NCBI GenBank assembly: GCA_038239195.1
Contig: JBBSEZ010000221.1
Location: 1 to 16,164 of the forward strand
DNA from: JBBSEZ01 sp038239195
GTDB lineage: Bacteria; Planctomycetota; Planctomycetia; Gemmatales; Gemmataceae
DNA: 16,164 nucleotides
Direction of reading: 5' to 3'
Below, piece after piece: positions 6,086-13,275 of this stretch; position 1 is the stretch's first letter, and every line of letters begins with the position of its first letter. The notes under the pieces are model-generated. The model was given only the letters and a program-made list of their open reading frames with translations, was not told where the DNA came from and made no database searches. The position numbers were made by a program, and so were the translations under genes.

Positions 6086-7609
6086 ATGAGTTGGAGAAAA
6101 CAGTGTGCGCTGGGATTGGCAACGATGCTGACCCTGGTGGGGGGGGTAGCGGCGCAGCTGCCGACGGGGCGCCCTCCCCTGGGCCCGGGGCAGGCGGGCT
6201 ACCTTCAGCCGCCCTCCGGCCAGATGAGTGTGGGGCAGCCGGCCCCCGGCCAGACGGTCATCCTGATGGTCCAGGACACGCCCGGCGAGGCCCCAATGGG
6301 CACGCCCGGCGGCACGCCCGGCGGCACGCCCGGCGGGACGCCCGGCGGCACGCCCGGCGGGACGCCCGGCGGCACGCCCGGCGGGACGCCCGGCGGCGCT
6401 TCGGGGGCCGGCGACGCGACCGGCACCACGCCCTCGCCCGGTCAGACGAGCGCCACCCGTCGGACCGAGGAGGCCGAGCCCGGGCTAGGCCCGACCCCGC
6501 TGAACAAGGTGGGCATCCTCCAGAAATTCCTCTACGGGGAAGACGCGGACAAATCGAAGATCAAGTTCTCCGGCTGGATGGACTTCGATTACACCTACCG
6601 CTCCACGGGCCCCGGCCAGAACAACGTTGCGCCGGTGATGAATCGGTTCGGGGATGAGTTCCTGGTGCGACAGCTCGGCCTGTACATTTCGAAGCCGCTG
6701 GACGCCAAGGAGTGGGACTGGGGCTTCAACTCGATCTTCATTGCCGGCGCCGACGCCTCATTCATCCAGCCCACCGCCGGCTATCCCGCGCAAACGAACC
6801 CGCGGTTTGGTCAGTCGTTCACCGACCTGAACCTGACCGCCCATCTGCCGATCCTCACCGAGGGAGGCGTAGACGTCAAGGCCGGCCGGCAAACGACTGT
6901 CCTCGGCCCGATGGGCGCCCTGCCGTGGCAGCGCTATTTCACCTCCGCGGACTATGCCTGGTACAACATGGAGGAAGGCCGTTACACCGGCGTGTCCGCC
7001 AACTGGAAGATCACCAAGCAGCTATCGTGGTACAACGCCATCGAGATCGGTGGCTGGGGCGTCTTCTTCGACGCCCCGTCCCACGGGGTGGATTACCTCG
7101 GGCAGGTCAACTACTGGTTCGACGCGGACGCCAAGAAGACCCGGCTCACGTTGACGGTCCTGACCGGGCCGACCGGGTTCCACGGCCCCGGCAACACGAC
7201 GACGACCGAAATCACGCTCCTCCACAACTGGAACAAATACGTCTACCAGATCATCTCCAACCAGATGACCTACTCCAAGCAGCCGATCTTCGTCGCGGAG
7301 CCGCACAGCTACCAGGAGCGCGCCTACGACGTCTACAGCTACCTCGGCTTCCACCTGACCAAGACGGTAGACCTCAACACTCGCATCGAGTGGTACAGGG
7401 ACGCGGACGGCGGCTTCTATCCGGGCGGGTTTGGCAAGCCCCACACCAGCTACTACGAATCGACGGTCGGCCTGGATTACCACCCTTACACGTGGATGCA
7501 GTTCCGACCCGAGATCCGCTACGACCACGCCACGAACCCGAACTTTGGGCGCAACAACAACTTCAAGAACCAACTCAGCTTCGCCGCGGAGATGCTGCTC
7601 AAGTTCTGA
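6086..7609 (+). CDS. Outer-membrane beta-barrel protein, BBP2/OmpL-like porin with repeat stalk
   Basis: This 507-residue secreted protein begins with a signal peptide, charged at residues 2-6 and hydrophobic at 8-22, with cleavage probably after VAA at 21-23. A Pro/Gly-rich linker follows, and residues 72-103 are eight Gly-Thr-Pro-Gly units. From about residue 145 the sequence becomes the alternating aromatic/polar pattern of a beta barrel, opening with KFSGWMDFDYTYR and ending in Phe (AEMLLKF), a usual outer-membrane barrel end. This matches the putative beta-barrel porin-2 family. I chose the ATG at 6086 because AGGAGG at 6072-6077 is eight bases away; the ATG at 6080 would be only two bases from it. 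It stands before the urea importer genes, so an outer-membrane channel for urea or short amides is plausible, but it has its own terminator. Confidence 0.82.
   Translation: MSWRKQCALGLATMLTLVGGVAAQLPTGRPPLGPGQAGYLQPPSGQMSVGQPAPGQTVILMVQDTPGEAPMGTPGGTPGGTPGGTPGGTPGGTPGGTPGGTPGGASGAGDATGTTPSPGQTSATRRTEEAEPGLGPTPLNKVGILQKFLYGEDADKSKIKFSGWMDFDYTYRSTGPGQNNVAPVMNRFGDEFLVRQLGLYISKPLDAKEWDWGFNSIFIAGADASFIQPTAGYPAQTNPRFGQSFTDLNLTAHLPILTEGGVDVKAGRQTTVLGPMGALPWQRYFTSADYAWYNMEEGRYTGVSANWKITKQLSWYNAIEIGGWGVFFDAPSHGVDYLGQVNYWFDADAKKTRLTLTVLTGPTGFHGPGNTTTTEITLLHNWNKYVYQIISNQMTYSKQPIFVAEPHSYQERAYDVYSYLGFHLTKTVDLNTRIEWYRDADGGFYPGGFGKPHTSYYESTVGLDYHPYTWMQFRPEIRYDHATNPNFGRNNNFKNQLSFAAEMLLKF
6299..6394 (+). repeat. 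Eight tandem 12-base units coding Gly-Thr-Pro-Gly
   Basis: Eight in-frame copies of a 12-base unit close to GGCACGCCCGGC lie inside the porin gene. Copies differ mainly at the third base of the first Gly codon (GGC or GGG). The near-identity at DNA level points to recent expansion by slippage or unequal crossing over, so copy number may vary between strains. The encoded segment is a flexible or collagen-like spacer between signal peptide and barrel. Confidence 0.95.
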
Positions 7610-7628
7610 AGACCACAGCCACCTTCTC

Positions 7629-7665
7629 GCCCGCGATCACGGAGGTCGCGGGCCGATTCTTCTTT
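7629..7665 (+). terminator. Rho-independent terminator of the porin gene
   Basis: GCCCGCGA (7629-7636) pairs perfectly with TCGCGGGC (7646-7653), with a nine-base loop. The stem is followed after two C by GATTCTTCTTT. It lies 20 bases after the porin stop codon. Confidence 0.75.
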
Positions 7666-7718
7666 GCGGAACTTGCCCGCCCTAACGTGAACTTCTGTTC
7701 ATAAACACGACCGCCCAT

Positions 7719-7755
7719 CAGCGAGGGATGCACGAAAAATGTGCATTTCTCGCTG
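7719..7755. promoter_or_regulatory. Dyad with NtrC-site geometry (or a second terminator)
   Basis: The core is TGCAC (7729-7733), seven bases, then GTGCA (7741-7745). That is the 17-base layout of NtrC sites (TGCAC-N7-GTGCA), although the innermost C/G pair of the best consensus is missing. The symmetry extends outward: CAGCGAG (7719-7725) faces CTCGCTG (7749-7755), with GG opposite TT in between. As DNA this could be an enhancer about 190 bases before the predicted sigma-54 start. As RNA it would be a 15-pair stem, counting two G-U pairs, with CTTTTAT after it, which also fits a terminator. I cannot decide between these from sequence alone. Confidence 0.5.
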
Positions 7756-7898
7756 CTTTTATAGGCACCCCGGTATAGCCCCCAATGAAGGAACTGGAAG
7801 AAGTGCGATTACTGGAGTATTCTTAACTAGATGTTCATAAAGACGTTACGACGAAGGCCAGCGCTGAGCGGGGCGACGGTCGATGCGAGATGACCGGT

Positions 7899-7915
7899 CC
7901 GGCACTTCGTTTGCT
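7899..7915 (+). promoter_or_regulatory. Sigma-54 (RpoN) promoter for urtABCDE
   Basis: CCGGCACTTCGTTTGCT has GG (7901-7902) and GC (7913-7914) exactly ten bases apart. It matches 10 of the 12 defined positions of TGGCACG-N4-TTGCW, failing at the first T and at the G after CAC. Transcription would begin near 7926 and give a leader of about 58 bases before urtA. Sigma-54 control of urea uptake is common in other bacteria under nitrogen limitation. The call rests on this one motif. Confidence 0.6.
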
Positions 7916-7929
7916 CAAGGGGCACGCAC

Positions 7930-7950
7930 TGTCCCCACTCTCCGGGGACA
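7930..7950 (+). promoter_or_regulatory. Leader hairpin in the urtA 5' untranslated region
   Basis: TGTCCCC (7930-7936) pairs perfectly with GGGGACA (7944-7950) around a seven-base loop. It starts a few bases after the predicted transcription start and ends 20 bases before the ribosome binding site. No T run follows, so termination is unlikely. It could stabilise the mRNA. Confidence 0.45.
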
Positions 7951-7983
7951 TTGCGCGCACACCTAGACGAGGGAGGAATTGCG

Positions 7984-9300
7984 TTGGAGAAGAACACCCC
8001 GGTTGAGGCCCCCCAGAACCCGACGCGCCGCGAAGTGCTCCAGAAGGCCGGCAAGGCCGGCCTGGTACTCGCGGCGGCTCAGGCCCTGTCGCCGTTCTTG
8101 CTGTCTGGCTGTAGCAAAAAGAGCAACACCATCAAGGTGGGCATCTTGCACTCCTTGACGGGCACCATGGCCATCAGCGAGACCTCGCTGCGCGACGTGG
8201 AGTTGATGGCGATCGAGGAGATCAACCAGGCCGGGGGCGTTCTCGGCAAGCAGATCGAGGCGGTGGTCGAGGACCCCGAGTCGAAGTTCACCGACGTCTT
8301 CCCCGAGAAGGCCCGCAAGCTGCTGCTCAAGGACAAGGTGGTGGCGGTGTTCGGCTGCTGGACGTCGGTCAGCCGCAAGAACGTGCTGCCCGTCTTCGAG
8401 GAGCACAACGGCCTGCTCTTCTACCCGGTGCAGTACGAAGGCAACGAGTGCTCCAAGAACGTCGTCTACACGGGGGCCGCGCCGAACCAGCAAATCCTCC
8501 CCGCCGTCGAGTGGCTGCTGAGCGAGGCGGGCGGCAAGAAGAAGAAGTTCTACCTGCTGGGGACCAACTACGTCTTCCCGCGCACGGCCAACCTGGTCAT
8601 CGTCAAGTACCTCGCGTCCAAGGGCCTCGAGCCGGTCGCCGAGAAATACACCAAGTTCGGCCACCAGGACTACTCGACCTACGTGCAGGACATTCAGAAG
8701 ACCAAGCCCGACGTCATCTTCAGCACGATCAACGGGGACAGTAACACCAACTTCTACAAGCAGTTGGCCGACGCCGGCATCACGGCGGACCAAATCCCGG
8801 TCGTGGCCGTCAGCGTCGGCGAGGACGAACTGCGCGGCCTCGACCCCTCCAAGGTCAAGGGGCACCTGGCCGCCTGGAACTATTTCCAGAGCATCGACAC
8901 CCCGGCCAACAAGGCGTTCGTCAAGAAGTTCAAGGACAAGTACGGCCAGGACCACGTCACCGACGACCCCATCGAGGCGGCCTACATCGGCGTGTACTTC
9001 TGGAAGCTCGCCGTCGAGAAGGCCGGGAGCACCGACGTGGACGCGGTGCGCCAGGCCATCCAGTCCGGCGGCATCGAGTTCGACGCCCCGGGCGGGAAGG
9101 TCAAGCTCGACCCGAAGACCCACCACACTTACAAGCGGTTCTTGATGGGCAAGATTCGCGACGACAAGCAGTTCGACGTCGTCCACCAGACCCCCCTGAT
9201 CGAGCCGGTCCCGTATCCGCCGGTCGCCTTCCCCGGCTGGAGTTGCGACTGGACCAAGGGCGGCGTGACCCAGGGCACGAAGGTCAAGATCGACGAGTGA
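7984..9300 (+). CDS. urtA: Urea ABC transporter, substrate-binding lipoprotein UrtA
   Basis: This 438-residue periplasmic binding protein captures urea for the UrtBCDE importer. The mature part opens with VGILHSLTGTMAISE and contains VFGCWTSVSRK, FYPVQYEGNECSKN and YTGAAPNQQ, all hallmarks of UrtA within the branched-chain amino acid binding family. The export signal has a twin-arginine pattern TRREVLQ (R15, R16), a hydrophobic stretch at 25-40 and a lipobox LSGC with C43. It should be Tat-exported and lipid-anchored. The start is TTG at 7984, six bases after GGGAGGA (7971-7977); no ATG or GTG is available between this site and the domain. A stable hairpin separates it from urtB, which would raise binding-protein levels over the membrane subunits. 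Predicted control is sigma-54 with NtrC. Confidence 0.95.
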   Translation: MEKNTPVEAPQNPTRREVLQKAGKAGLVLAAAQALSPFLLSGCSKKSNTIKVGILHSLTGTMAISETSLRDVELMAIEEINQAGGVLGKQIEAVVEDPESKFTDVFPEKARKLLLKDKVVAVFGCWTSVSRKNVLPVFEEHNGLLFYPVQYEGNECSKNVVYTGAAPNQQILPAVEWLLSEAGGKKKKFYLLGTNYVFPRTANLVIVKYLASKGLEPVAEKYTKFGHQDYSTYVQDIQKTKPDVIFSTINGDSNTNFYKQLADAGITADQIPVVAVSVGEDELRGLDPSKVKGHLAAWNYFQSIDTPANKAFVKKFKDKYGQDHVTDDPIEAAYIGVYFWKLAVEKAGSTDVDAVRQAIQSGGIEFDAPGGKVKLDPKTHHTYKRFLMGKIRDDKQFDVVHQTPLIEPVPYPPVAFPGWSCDWTKGGVTQGTKVKIDE

Positions 9301-9316
9301 GCGCGCTCCGCTCCTG

Positions 9317-9342
9317 CCGGAGGCGCCGCGTGGCGCCTCCGG
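9317..9342 (+). terminator. Hairpin between urtA and urtB, partial terminator or mRNA stabiliser
   Basis: CCGGAGGCGCC (9317-9327) and GGCGCCTCCGG (9332-9342) form a perfect 11-pair stem with a four-base loop. The following sequence TTGTCCGTTGTCCC is only moderately T-rich, so termination is likely partial. Its place just after a binding-protein gene fits attenuation of downstream genes or protection of the urtA message from 3' decay. Confidence 0.65.
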
Positions 9343-9379
9343 TTGTCCGTTGTCCCTCTTGGTTCGCGCGGGGCCGCTC

Positions 9380-10333
9380 ATGGACGTCACCGCCTTCTCG
9401 GAGGCGCTGTTCAACAGCCTGAGTTTCAGCTCGATCCTGATCCTGGTCGCCCTCGGGCTGGCGATCACGTTCGGCGTCATGCGCGTCATCAACATGGCGC
9501 ACGGCGACATGATGATGCTCGGGGCCTACACCGCTTACGCCGTGACCAACCCCCAGGCCGTCCCCATTCTGGTGCGCAACCTGGGCCGGTTGGTCGGGCA
9601 GGACTGGCAGACCAACTTCGGGCTGGAGCTGAGTTTCTTCTGGGCCATCCCGCTGTCGTTCCTGATCGTCGGCGCCGTCGGCTACCTGCTCGAGGTCGGC
9701 CTGATCCGCTTCCTGTACGGGCGCCCGCTCGACACCTTGCTGGCCACCTGGGGCGTCAGCCTCGTCGTCCAGCAGGTCGTGCTCTTGCTGTTCGAGGCCG
9801 ACCTCAAGCCCACCCAGACGCCGGAGGTCCTCGACCAGCGCTTCCTGCTGTTCGGGGTCACTATCCCCGTCGCCCGGCTGTTCGTCGTCTTCATCACCGG
9901 CCTGGCCCTGCTGGGGGTCTACCTCTGGCTCTCGCGCACCGGGTTCGGCCTCCAGGTCCGGGCGGTGGTGCAGAATCGGTCGATGGCCTCGGCCGTGGGC
10001 ATCTCCACGCGGCGGGTGGACTCGCTGACCTTCGCCATCGCCACCGGGCTGGCGGGCGTGGCCGGGTGCATCTGCAGCCTGCTTTTCACGGTCAAGTACA
10101 ACATGGGCCTGGACTACATCGTCGAGGCGTTCATGGTGGTGATCCTGGGAGGGCTGGGCCAACTGACCGGCTGCGTTGTCGCCGGAGGGGTGATCGGCAG
10201 CGCCGACAGTTTCCTGGAGAAGTGGCTCGTCAACGCGGACGTGGCCAAGGTGGTCGTCCTGCTCGCGGTGATCGCGTTCATGATGGTACGGCCGTCCGGC
10301 CTGTTCTCGAACAAGGAGCGGTCTTATGAGTGA
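9380..10333 (+). CDS. urtB: Urea ABC transporter, permease UrtB
   Basis: This 317-residue inner-membrane permease of the LivH type forms the urea channel with UrtC. The signature NMAHGDMMMLGAY lies at residues 38-50, right after the first hydrophobic segment. The late conserved stretch DYIVEAFMVVILGGLGQLTG is also present. About eight hydrophobic segments are visible. It lacks the long periplasmic extension seen in some proteobacterial UrtB proteins. I chose the ATG at 9380 because the domain begins there; an in-frame TTG at 9350 would fall in the post-hairpin spacer and has no better ribosome site. No strong SD is visible, so translation may be modest. The end overlaps urtC by eight bases. 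Confidence 0.93.
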   Translation: MDVTAFSEALFNSLSFSSILILVALGLAITFGVMRVINMAHGDMMMLGAYTAYAVTNPQAVPILVRNLGRLVGQDWQTNFGLELSFFWAIPLSFLIVGAVGYLLEVGLIRFLYGRPLDTLLATWGVSLVVQQVVLLLFEADLKPTQTPEVLDQRFLLFGVTIPVARLFVVFITGLALLGVYLWLSRTGFGLQVRAVVQNRSMASAVGISTRRVDSLTFAIATGLAGVAGCICSLLFTVKYNMGLDYIVEAFMVVILGGLGQLTGCVVAGGVIGSADSFLEKWLVNADVAKVVVLLAVIAFMMVRPSGLFSNKERSYE

Positions 10334-11501
10334 GCCCCACTCACCGGCCGCCCCCCGCCTGGGCGAGGCCGCCCTCGCGCCCACCCGCGATGGCGAAGGT
10401 CAGCCAGCCCTTCCGCCCCCACCCCCTTCGTCGCTGCCTGGGCGGGTGTTCGCCACCCTGTTCCTGCTGGCCCTGTTCCTGCCGCTGTTCCTGTTCGGCG
10501 ACGACAAGTACTGGCTCCCCGTGTTCACGCGCTACATGGCCCTGGCGCTGTTCGCGCTCAGCGTCGATCTGATCTGGGGGTACACCGGCCTGCTGAGCCT
10601 GGGGCAGGGGCTCTATTTTGGCTGCGGCGTCTACGCCATGGGCTACTGCCTGAAGCTGGCCCGGACGGCGCAGGCGGCGGGACAGCCCCCGGGCACGGTC
10701 CTGCTGCCGGACTTCATGGAGTATTGCCGGCTGCCGGAGGTCCCCTTCTGGGTGGCGCCCCTGATCGACCTCCGGGTGGCCCTGGCCGTCGCGCTCCTCC
10801 TGCCCACCCTCCTCGCCACGCTGTTCGGCCTGCTCATCTTCCGCCGGGGGATCAAGGGCGTCTATTTTTCGCTCATCACCCAGGCCCTCCTGCTAGCGGT
10901 GTTCACGCTGGTGGTCAACCAGCAGCCCTACACCGGCGGGGTGGTCGGCATGACCTACCTGGCCAAGCTCGAGATGTTCGGGCATCGCTTCGGCATGACC
11001 GACACGTACCTGCTCGTGACAGGCACCCTGGTCGTTTGCTACCTCGGCTGCGCCGCCCTGACGTCCACCAAGTTCGGCCGGGTCCTCGAGGCCATCCGCG
11101 ACAACGAGTATCGCGTGCGCGCCCTGGGCTACGACACGGCCATGTACAAAACGTTCGTCTTCGCCCTGGCGGGGCTGCTGGCCGGCCTCGCCGGGGCGCT
11201 CTACGCGGCGACCATCGGCACCACGGGCCCGGACACGCTGGCCATCGGCTTCTCCATCGAGGTGGTGATCTTCGTGGCGGTGGGCGGCCGGGGGACCCTG
11301 CTGGGCGCCATCCTCGGGGCGGTCCTGGTCAGCCTGATCAAGACCTACGCCAACGACAACCTTGGCCGGTCCTGGCCCATCATCCTGGGCGGGCTGTTCA
11401 TTTTGGTGGTGGTGTTCATGCCGGAAGGCATCCTGGGCCTGGTGAAGCAGGCGCCGGCCCGGCTGAAGAAGTTCCTGGCTCGCAATCGCCCCGCAACCTG
11501 A
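10326..11501 (+). CDS. urtC: Urea ABC transporter, permease UrtC
   Basis: This 391-residue LivM-type permease is the second membrane subunit of the urea importer. Motifs include ALSVDLIWGYTGLLSLGQGLYFG near residues 75-100, GVYFSLITQALL in the middle, and RDNEYRVRALGYDTAMYK before the last hydrophobic segments. The first 35 residues are a Pro/Ala-rich cytoplasmic tail of no known function. The ATG at 10326 lies seven bases after AAGGAG (10313-10318) and overlaps the end of urtB, which implies translational coupling. urtD begins nine bases after the stop codon. Confidence 0.94.
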   Translation: MSEPHSPAAPRLGEAALAPTRDGEGQPALPPPPPSSLPGRVFATLFLLALFLPLFLFGDDKYWLPVFTRYMALALFALSVDLIWGYTGLLSLGQGLYFGCGVYAMGYCLKLARTAQAAGQPPGTVLLPDFMEYCRLPEVPFWVAPLIDLRVALAVALLLPTLLATLFGLLIFRRGIKGVYFSLITQALLLAVFTLVVNQQPYTGGVVGMTYLAKLEMFGHRFGMTDTYLLVTGTLVVCYLGCAALTSTKFGRVLEAIRDNEYRVRALGYDTAMYKTFVFALAGLLAGLAGALYAATIGTTGPDTLAIGFSIEVVIFVAVGGRGTLLGAILGAVLVSLIKTYANDNLGRSWPIILGGLFILVVVFMPEGILGLVKQAPARLKKFLARNRPAT

Positions 11502-11510
11502 GAGGGCAAC

Positions 11511-12407
11511 ATGCACGTGTTTTCGAGTAACGGCGTTCTCGCGAACGGCCACGCCCCCTGCGGCGAAGCGGACGTTTTGCGGGCCCAAGACGTGACGGTC
11601 ACGTTCGGCGGCTTCAAGGCGCTGACCAACCTCAACTTCTCGCTCCGCAAGGGGGAGCTTCGCGTGGTAATCGGCCCCAACGGGGCCGGCAAGACCACGC
11701 TGCTCGACGTCATCACCGGCAAGACGCGACCGCAGAGCGGGCAGGTACACTTCCGCGGGCAGGACCTGACGCGGCTGTCGCCGGAGCGGATCGCCCGGCT
11801 CGGCATCGGCCGTAAATTTCAGACCCCGAACGTCTTCAAGAGCCTGACCGTGCTGGAGAACCTGGAGCTGGCGCTGCGGTCGCACCGCGGGGTGCTGGCG
11901 TCGCTGGCCGACTCGCTACTGCGGCGCGGCCGGGAGCGCGTCCACGAGGTGCTCGACACGATCAAGTTGACCGCCAAGGCGAACCAGCTCGCCGGCGTGC
12001 TGGCGCACGGTGAGAAGCAGTGGCTGGAGCTGGGGATGCTGATGGCCCAGGGCCCCGAGTTGCTGCTGGTCGATGAGCCGGTGGCTGGCATGACGCCGCG
12101 CGAGTCGGAGCGGACCGGCGAGTTGTTGCTGGCGATGGCCAACCAGCACGCCCTGGTGGTGATCGACCACGACATGACCTTCGTGCGCCAGATCGCCCAC
12201 ACCGTGACGGTGCTGCACGAGGGACGGCTGCTGTGCGAGGGCACGGTGGAGGAAGTGCAGCGCGACTCCCGCGTGATCGAGGTGTACCTGGGGCACGGTC
12301 GCGAGGAAGAGGCCAAGCCTGCCGACCGCACCGCCGCAGTGACAACCTCGTTCTCCGCCGACTCCAACGGGCACCTCCCGGTGGGGCTGGCGGCCATGCC
12401 GGGGTAA
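11511..12407 (+). CDS. urtD: Urea ABC transporter, ATP-binding protein UrtD
   Basis: This 298-residue LivG-type ATPase powers urea import together with UrtE. Walker A GPNGAGKTT is at residues 55-63, the signature LAHGEKQ at 164-170 (the UrtD form, with His-Gly instead of Ser-Gly-Gly), Walker B with D188-E189 (LLLVDEPVAG) and the switch His in VVIDHDM. It is about 45 residues longer than usual: roughly 20 extra residues at the N-terminus and a hydrophilic tail after YLGHGREEE. The start ATG at 11511 has a weak GAGGG ahead of it. The gene ends before a 156-base gap that carries a strong inverted repeat. Confidence 0.94.
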   Translation: MHVFSSNGVLANGHAPCGEADVLRAQDVTVTFGGFKALTNLNFSLRKGELRVVIGPNGAGKTTLLDVITGKTRPQSGQVHFRGQDLTRLSPERIARLGIGRKFQTPNVFKSLTVLENLELALRSHRGVLASLADSLLRRGRERVHEVLDTIKLTAKANQLAGVLAHGEKQWLELGMLMAQGPELLLVDEPVAGMTPRESERTGELLLAMANQHALVVIDHDMTFVRQIAHTVTVLHEGRLLCEGTVEEVQRDSRVIEVYLGHGREEEAKPADRTAAVTTSFSADSNGHLPVGLAAMPG

Positions 12408-12433
12408 GCGACCGGCAGGAAGGGGCATCCTTG

Positions 12434-12481
12434 GAGGACGGCTCTCCCCAGCCGTCCAGACGGCCCGGGAGAGCCGTCCTC
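12434..12481. repeat. REP-like palindromic element between urtD and urtE
   Basis: GAGGACGGCTCTCCC (12434-12448) and GGGAGAGCCGTCCTC (12467-12481) are a perfect 15-base inverted repeat. Inside it GCCGTC (12451-12456) faces GACGGC (12459-12464). Each half is itself palindromic: GGACGGCT (12436-12443) faces AGCCGTCC (12450-12457). The element can therefore fold in two alternative ways. There is no T run. I take it as a dispersed intergenic repeat of the REP/BIME kind, which may also mark or modulate the urtD-urtE boundary. Confidence 0.75.
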
Positions 12482-12563
12482 TAGCAAAGCAAGCCCTGCC
12501 ACTCGCCTTCGCGAGGGCCCTTGCGATTTGGCGTGCGAGAGACAAAGGGAGGGGCGCGGCCGG

Positions 12564-13256
12564 ATGCTCGAGATCGACGGTCTTTCGGTCGCGTATGGCG
12601 AGACGCTGGTCCTGCGCGACGTGGCGCTGCAAGTGCAGCCGCGCGAGGTGGTGTGCCTGATGGGGCGCAACGGCGTCGGCAAGACGACGTTGCTGAAAAG
12701 CGTCATGGGCCTGCTACCGGCACGGGCGGGGAGCGTGCGCTTCGGCGGCCGCGACCTGTCGCGGGCCCGGCCGGAGGCGCGGGCGCGGGCGGGGATCGGC
12801 TACGTGCCGCAGGGGCGCGAGATCTTCCCGCACCTGACCGTTCAGGAGAACTTGCAGGTGGGACTGCTGGCCAACCCTGCCGTGCGGCGCGTCCCGGAGC
12901 AGGTCTTCGAGTTCTTCCCCATGCTCAAGACGATGCTCCAGCGCAAGGGCGGGGTGCTGAGCGGGGGACAGCAGCAGCAACTGGCCATCGCCCGCGCGCT
13001 GGTCGCCGGGCCACGGCTGCTGATCCTGGACGAGCCGACCGAGGGGATTCAGCCGTCGATCGTCGAGTTGATCGGGTCGGTGCTCCAGGCGCTGAAGTCC
13101 TCGGGACAGGTGGCGGTGCTGCTCGTCGAGCAGTGCTTCGAGTTCGCCTTGAAGCTGGCCGACCGCTGCTACGTCATGGAGAAGGGCGCGATCGTCCTGC
13201 AAGGGGCCACCGCCGACCTCGACAAGGAGGCGATCAAGCCCTACCTGGCCTTCTAA
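12564..13256 (+). CDS. urtE: Urea ABC transporter, ATP-binding protein UrtE
   Basis: This 230-residue LivF-type ATPase is the second ATP-driven subunit of the urea importer and has the normal family length. Walker A GRNGVGKTT is at residues 34-42, signature LSGGQQQQ from 132, Walker B with D156-E157 (LLILDEPTEGIQPS), and the UrtE-typical VLLVEQCFEFALKLADR follows. I chose the ATG at 12564, nine bases after GGGAGGGG (12547-12554); an in-frame TTG at 12528 precedes the SD and is unlikely. The 156-base gap before it holds the REP-like element but no clear promoter, so it is probably still read from the urt transcript. The rhodanese gene begins 19 bases after the stop. Confidence 0.95.
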   Translation: MLEIDGLSVAYGETLVLRDVALQVQPREVVCLMGRNGVGKTTLLKSVMGLLPARAGSVRFGGRDLSRARPEARARAGIGYVPQGREIFPHLTVQENLQVGLLANPAVRRVPEQVFEFFPMLKTMLQRKGGVLSGGQQQQLAIARALVAGPRLLILDEPTEGIQPSIVELIGSVLQALKSSGQVAVLLVEQCFEFALKLADRCYVMEKGAIVLQGATADLDKEAIKPYLAF

Positions 13257-13275
13257 CTTGCGGGGCGAGGGCATC

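Larger units (their letters stand above)
7610..7983. other. Regulatory intergenic region before urtA
   Basis: These 374 bases hold the porin terminator, then an AT-richer stretch (about 7680-7850), then the leader of urtA. Two near-identical 14-base direct repeats (TGTTCATAAACACG at 7696-7709 and TGTTCATAAAGACG at 7832-7845) flank the AT-rich part. A long dyad lies at 7719-7755, a sigma-54-like promoter at 7899-7915 and a leader hairpin at 7930-7950. No protein-coding gene is convincing here. Confidence 0.7.

Noticed and set aside
5853..6089. Small ORF upstream of the porin
   Set aside because: No SD, no recognisable domain, and Arg/Pro/Ser-rich content as expected for random GC-rich sequence.
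6299..6394. Possible CRISPR or intergenic tandem array
   Set aside because: The units are 12 bases, without spacers, and lie in frame within the porin gene.
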